Translations under genes and position numbers: made by a program | Origin: Thermomucor indicae-seudaticae | Lineage: Eukaryota; Mucoromycota; Mucoromycetes; Mucorales; Lichtheimiaceae | Direction of reading: 5' to 3' | Length of the DNA stretch: 11,699 nucleotides | Assembly: GCA_000787465.1 (NCBI GenBank) | Contig: JSYX01000827.1 | Span: forward strand, 1 to 11,699 | Part shown: piece by piece, positions 8,503-11,699 of the stretch | How positions within the stretch are numbered: the first letter of the stretch is position 1 | How the letters are laid out: every line of letters starts with the position of its first letter | Notes under the pieces: generated by a model | What the model saw: the letters and a program-made list of their open reading frames with translations, nothing else | Database searches by the model: none | Told to the model about the DNA's origin: nothing

Positions 8503-8598
8503 AAATCTCGACGCAGACTGAAATTATGTCCTATTTTAAGCAAAAAGATATCCGAAATACCTCTGGCTCTCCCTCGATTTAACAATAAGAACCTCCGA

Positions 8599-8608
8599 AG
8601 TGATCACT
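8599..8608. repeat. 10-bp palindrome AGTGATCACT
   Basis: A perfect palindrome just upstream of a TATATAA word (8616-8622). No gene with a convincing start follows, so a promoter role is not supported. Confidence 0.3.
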
Positions 8609-8671
8609 GATCGTTATATAAGAAGTAGTGATATTTCCAGCCTATTGTCTTCGACATTTTATGACGGTATA

Positions 8672-9943
8672 CAGTGGGACCCCACCTAATGCAACGGCTC
8701 GATTCCCAGAAAGTTGTTGCAATAGCCCGGTGTTGCAATGGAGTGAAGTGGCAGCAGTCTTAGACTCTGACCTTATATCCATAAACTATTCCACAAGCCC
8801 ATCTTTGATTTGATCATCGGTAAAGAAACAGACATATCAGGTATCCTTGGACATCATTTTCAGTGAAGCGACTTATATAATCAGATAATGCTAACCATTT
8901 CCTAAAATGATCTGCTATCAGCAATAATGGATTAACAATGGAAACTGTAGAAAAAAGCAAAGTCATGCAAAAGGAGGCGTTTGTCTCCTATTTAAAGCAG
9001 TTCGCTCTTTTATCTTTGTGTTTCGGAAGCTCCAGAGATTAAAAGAAGAGCAACGTAGTCGGCTTCATGCGCCCACTGGTCAGAATACCCATCGAAGAAA
9101 CTGGATATTATCCAAGCTAGAGATGACTTCGAAAGGTAGGCATAAAATCAAATCAAGTCTTGGTTACAGTTGTATTCGAAAGCTCTTACGTGGCCCCTAT
9201 TTGGATTGTAGGACCGCAAACCTTTCGGTTCCGAAATTTGCCCTTTTGTGACCACATTCTTTTTTCTACTTTTCCTTCTTCACTCGAGGACATTACGTGT
9301 ACACATTCAGTTCCAGCGTCTCAGAGATTCGTCAAAGATTTCCACACTCATTTGTACGCCAGCGGTACAAATGGCACAACGTGTTGCTGCAGGCTTGTGA
9401 AAAGCGACATGACGTTTGGAGACGTTGCCAAGAGTCGTTTTGCCATCTTGAAACATGCGTTTGCAGCAGCAACACAAATATGTTCTATGTCTATGGACGC
9501 TCTTGGCGAAATTTTTCGTTTCTCTTCCTGGGAGAAAAGGCGTCCGCTCTGGGGGTGGTCAGATTTGCGCTGATGTGACAATTACGCCATACTTTGCGCC
9601 TCTCCGAAATGAAGATTCGGTATCTGTGTCACATGTGCACTCAGGAAGGGCCGGCTCTGGACTGACGCTGTTCAGGTGGGTGAAAAACTGGACACAAGGA
9701 AAATTGGGCGGTCTTATAATTTTTAATTAAATATGTTAGATAAGGACTGTCGTTGTCTTTGGCCAGCATGAACGTAGTAGAACGATAACTATGGTGCCTA
9801 TCTTGGAAACAGCTATTGCAATATGGAGCTAACGGCGTTGCAAATTACGGATGGCCGGGAAGTTGCAAGGGATTTATATATTTTCAGCGATTCCTGAAAC
9901 TCGGTTGCAAAAGGCCGGGTGTTGCAATAGGCGGGTCCCACTG
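8672..9943. mobile_element. Putative non-autonomous DNA transposon, Tc1/mariner-pogo type, TA-flanked
   Basis: The left end CAGTGGGACCCCACCTAATGCAAC (8672-8695) matches the reverse complement of 9921-9943 at about 21 of 24 positions. Each end is flanked by TA (8670-8671 and 9944-9945), the target duplication expected for Tc1/mariner elements, whose ends often begin CAGT. Both subterminal regions carry repeated TTGCAA(C) words: 8717-8722 and 8734-8739 on the left; 9821, 9839, 9863, 9904 and 9922 on the right. The ~1.27-kb interior shows no HTH or DDE transposase frame, so it would be non-autonomous or badly decayed. The two ends could instead belong to two separate insertions. Confidence 0.5.
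9018..9600 (+). other. ORF-rich interior of the putative element, no gene called
   Basis: Several plus-strand frames are open (9018-9251, 9160-9573, 9297-9578) and overlap in different phases. A basic helical stretch (FRKLQRLKEEQRSRLH) near 9020 is the most protein-like part. No transposase, reverse transcriptase or zinc-ribbon motif could be seen in any of them or on the minus strand. Confidence 0.25.
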
Positions 9944-10169
9944 TACATGCATGACGCGACGGATGGAATCCCAGTGGAATGTGTATCACATGCCGTGACG
10001 CATTTGATTCGATGATCAATCAAATGACAATCACACGCCGTCGTCCCGTTCGAGTTCCATGCTGTAGAACTCGAATGGAACTTGCACCTTTTTCCAGGGA
10101 TGTTATGCAATGTCTGGCAGTCGCACGCGTCCACCACGCAAAAATTTATGACGACCTTTTACCATAGTG

Positions 10170-10645
10170 ATTCCTGCTGGTAAATCGTGGGCCGACATGA
10201 TGGCAGAGGACGATGACCTGAAGGATCTCGTCTGTCAGGACGTGCGGCACGGGAGGTAGCCCCCGAACGAGAAGCAGGAAAACAAAAGGCAGAGTCATTA
10301 GCATCCCGGTCCGTCGTGAGTAATGGCATGCGCCATCTTAGCAACAAGCGTGAAGTCATCGATATTGACGCCTTGGATACATGGCGACGCTGTGATCCAT
10401 TGCCCGCTTCGTCTTCCTCATCCTCTCCGAAGACAACAACACCGACAACGACGAGCAGCAGCGCCCTTGATAAAGCCAGCAGCTGGCGAAAGCGGCCTGT
10501 AGAGAAGAAGAAAAAATCTGGGTCAATTGAGGCGGAACATAACAATAGCGCTCAGTGGCAGGCGTATTTGCCCTCCTTGCAACGAGAATATAAGGAAAAG
10601 CAAGAAAAAGCACGCGCTGAAAAAATGGTGGATCTCACGCTCTGA
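10170..10645 (+). pseudogene. Copy B of the family: truncated and frameshifted
   Basis: Similarity to copy A begins at ATTCCTGCTGG (10170) and includes SWADMMAEDDDLKDL (ATG 10197). One base is missing near 10240 relative to A (CAGGAC against CAAGAAC), which shifts the frame and gives a TAG at 10257. From 10241 the correct reading continues in another phase to TGA 10643-10645 with the full downstream layout: REAGKQKAESLA, IDIDALDTWRRCDPLPASSSS, KRPVEKKKK and NSAQWQAYLPSLQREYKEKQ. Relative to copy C a 45-nt block (15 codons) before NGMRH is missing, in frame. Similarity stops after KARAEK, so the last residues are unrelated sequence and no AATAAA follows. The part from ATG 10316 (109 aa) could still be translated. 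Confidence 0.6.
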
Positions 10646-10912
10646 GATCGGTATGAGATCAATGTGGGATGCTGACATAGTAAGCGCCTTTTCTAGGACA
10701 TAGCAGCGTCGTAGAAGTGCTAACATTAATGCATGTCTCCATGGGAGTTCTATTGCAATATGTAAGCTTTGGATATCAGACATATGGCGGATCCACGTTA
10801 AAACTGAGATACAGGAAAAACACTGCATGAGACGACGCATCTCAGCAAATGAGATCCAATGAGAAGAGATGCCTCAGGAATGTGTAATGTCATGAGGTGT
10901 TCCTGAGACGTG
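10643..10912. repeat. Cluster of TGAGAT/TGAGAC words and small inverted repeats between copies B and C
   Basis: TGAGA(T/C) or its inverse recurs about eight times between 10643 and 10909. It includes the hairpin ATCTCA-gcaaa-TGAGAT (10839-10855), the arms GCATCTC/GAGATGC (10837-10843, 10866-10872) and CTCAGGAA/TTCCTGAG (10873-10880, 10900-10907). The last arm ends about 20 bp before copy C similarity starts. It may be a repeat-element junction or a regulatory array. Confidence 0.4.
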
Positions 10913-10925
10913 ATCGCTTTTGCAG

Positions 10926-11350
10926 TGGGAGGCAGCCCGCGAACGAGAAGCTGGAAAACAAAAGGCACAATCGTTAGCCAACCAGCAACAAGAACAAGAA
11001 GACTATGAGAACGGACACAAACCGACACACTCGGTACTGGATAATGGCAAGCGTCATACTAATGATAACAGTAAGCCCATCGACATTGACGCATTGGATA
11101 TCTGGAAACGCTGTGATCCGTTGCCTGCGTCTTCTTCCTCATCCTGTATGAAGACCAGGACCACGACGAGTAGTTCCGCCACAGATTCGCTTAGTAGCCT
11201 ACAGCAACGACGCCGGCGAAGACGAAAAAGGCACTTCCAATTGCAGAAGAACGCAACAATAGCTCCAAATGGCAGGCCTACTCGGCATTGCTACAGAAAG
11301 AATACCAGGAAAAACAAGAAAAAGCACGGTTGGAGTATTTTACAAGATAG
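10926..11350 (+). pseudogene. Copy C of the family: 5'-truncated and frameshifted
   Basis: Similarity starts inside the charged helix (GGAGGCAGCCCGCGAACGAG, residues EAAREREAGKQKAQ), so the SWADM head is missing. A TTTTGCAG just before (10919-10926) could be a splice acceptor, but no matching first exon was found. The frame continues through IDIDALDIWKRCDPLPASSSS to SSLQQRR (about 11213). The conserved C-terminal end then appears in another phase (AEERNNSSKWQAYSALLQ to FTR) and stops at TAG 11348-11350. That is a net shift of one base lost or two gained near 11205-11215. The unshifted phase continues to 11354 with an Arg/Lys-rich tail of no family resemblance. The 3' flank with AATAAA is retained. 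Confidence 0.6.
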
Positions 11351-11377
11351 TTAGAAGGTAATCGTAGGAAATCCATT

Positions 11378-11383
11378 AATAAA
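11378..11383 (+). terminator. Poly(A) signal of copy C
   Basis: AATAAA 28 nt after the family stop at 11348-11350, aligned with the signal after copy A. Confidence 0.5.
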
Positions 11384-11699
11384 CACAGCCCTTTTCCAGT
11401 GTAGTTCACTACTGCGCTAGCCGAATAGATGTTCAAACCAAATAAACTCTGCCAATCAAGGAGCCGAATAGGATATACGGCCCTAAATAGAAGCATTGAG
11501 GGTAGTTTCTTCCTCACCGACGGTAATGAGCTTAATTTTTATGACAGGTTCTAGGCACATAAGTTGACAAAGTTTTCTGATCCATGCATACGTGTACGAG
11601 TGCTACAGTCAGTTCCCTCTAAGCGCACATGCATGTATCCCTCCTGCAAACAGGAAAACATCTCCTCTGCGTTCCGCATTATGTGCATCCAAGTTGTTA
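11384..11699. other. Right edge with no detectable gene
   Basis: After about 30 bp that still resemble the 3' flank of copy A (to TTCACTACT, 11413), I see no gene, repeat or RNA feature. Confidence 0.4.

Noticed and set aside
9160..9573. 137-codon open frame inside the putative element, considered as a transposase or TnpB/Fanzor fragment
   Set aside because: No HTH, DDE, RuvC or zinc-ribbon pattern (paired CxxC) is present, and an overlapping frame is equally open.
10316..10645. Copy B called as an intact 109-aa gene from ATG 10316
   Set aside because: The alignment with A shows conserved sequence upstream in another phase, so the ATG is internal and the copy is better described as a frameshifted remnant, although translation cannot be excluded.
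1..11699. CRISPR array, tRNA, rRNA, prokaryotic operon or virus
   Set aside because: No regularly spaced direct repeats, no B-box-like GGTTCGAATCC tRNA signal, no rRNA-like stretch, no ribosome binding sites before starts, and no recognisable viral protein were seen.

Overview
The window looks like a piece of a fungal nuclear genome, probably an early-diverging fungus such as a member of the Mucorales. The reasons are the protein-coding genes split by many short introns (51-95 nt) with GTAAG/GTAGG-type donors, CTGAC/CTAAC-like branch sites and CAG/TAG/AAG acceptors, AATAAA signals just after stop codons, and a Snt2-type chromatin protein. The organism call is inference; no rRNA or marker gene is present.

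Positions 1-2943 hold an eight-exon gene for a chromatin reader of the Snt2 type (ELM2, SANT, GATA-like finger, PHD, extended PHD, C-terminal Cys4 finger). Its 5' end may lie outside the window. Positions 3080-4154 hold a second spliced gene, for a 207-residue protein (202 in an alternative model) that I do not recognise. A nested palindrome lies in its presumed promoter.

Positions 4160-7180 contain no gene I can defend. They are a mosaic of inverted repeats, TTGCAAC-type repeats and T-tracts that look like decayed DNA-transposon ends, plus broken open frames that resemble old coding sequence (4694-5137 and 6663-7049).

Positions 7188-11383 are dominated by three direct paralogues of one unknown, probably nuclear, charged/coiled-coil protein family: copy A (7246-7752), copy B (10170-10645) and copy C (10926-11350). 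Each carries a different lesion: an in-frame TAG in A, a one-base frameshift plus end truncations in B, and a 5' truncation plus frameshift in C. A and B are separated by 2.4 kb containing a pair of TA-flanked CAGTGGGACCC inverted ends (8672 and 9943), which resemble a Tc1/mariner-pogo type non-autonomous element. B and C are separated by 280 bp rich in TGAGAT/TGAGAC words and small inverted repeats.

Only the first gene has an inferable role: recruiting histone-modifying complexes to chromatin. The second gene and the three-copy family are orphans by eye. The right half reads as an accessory region in which a small gene family was duplicated and is being broken down among mobile-element debris.
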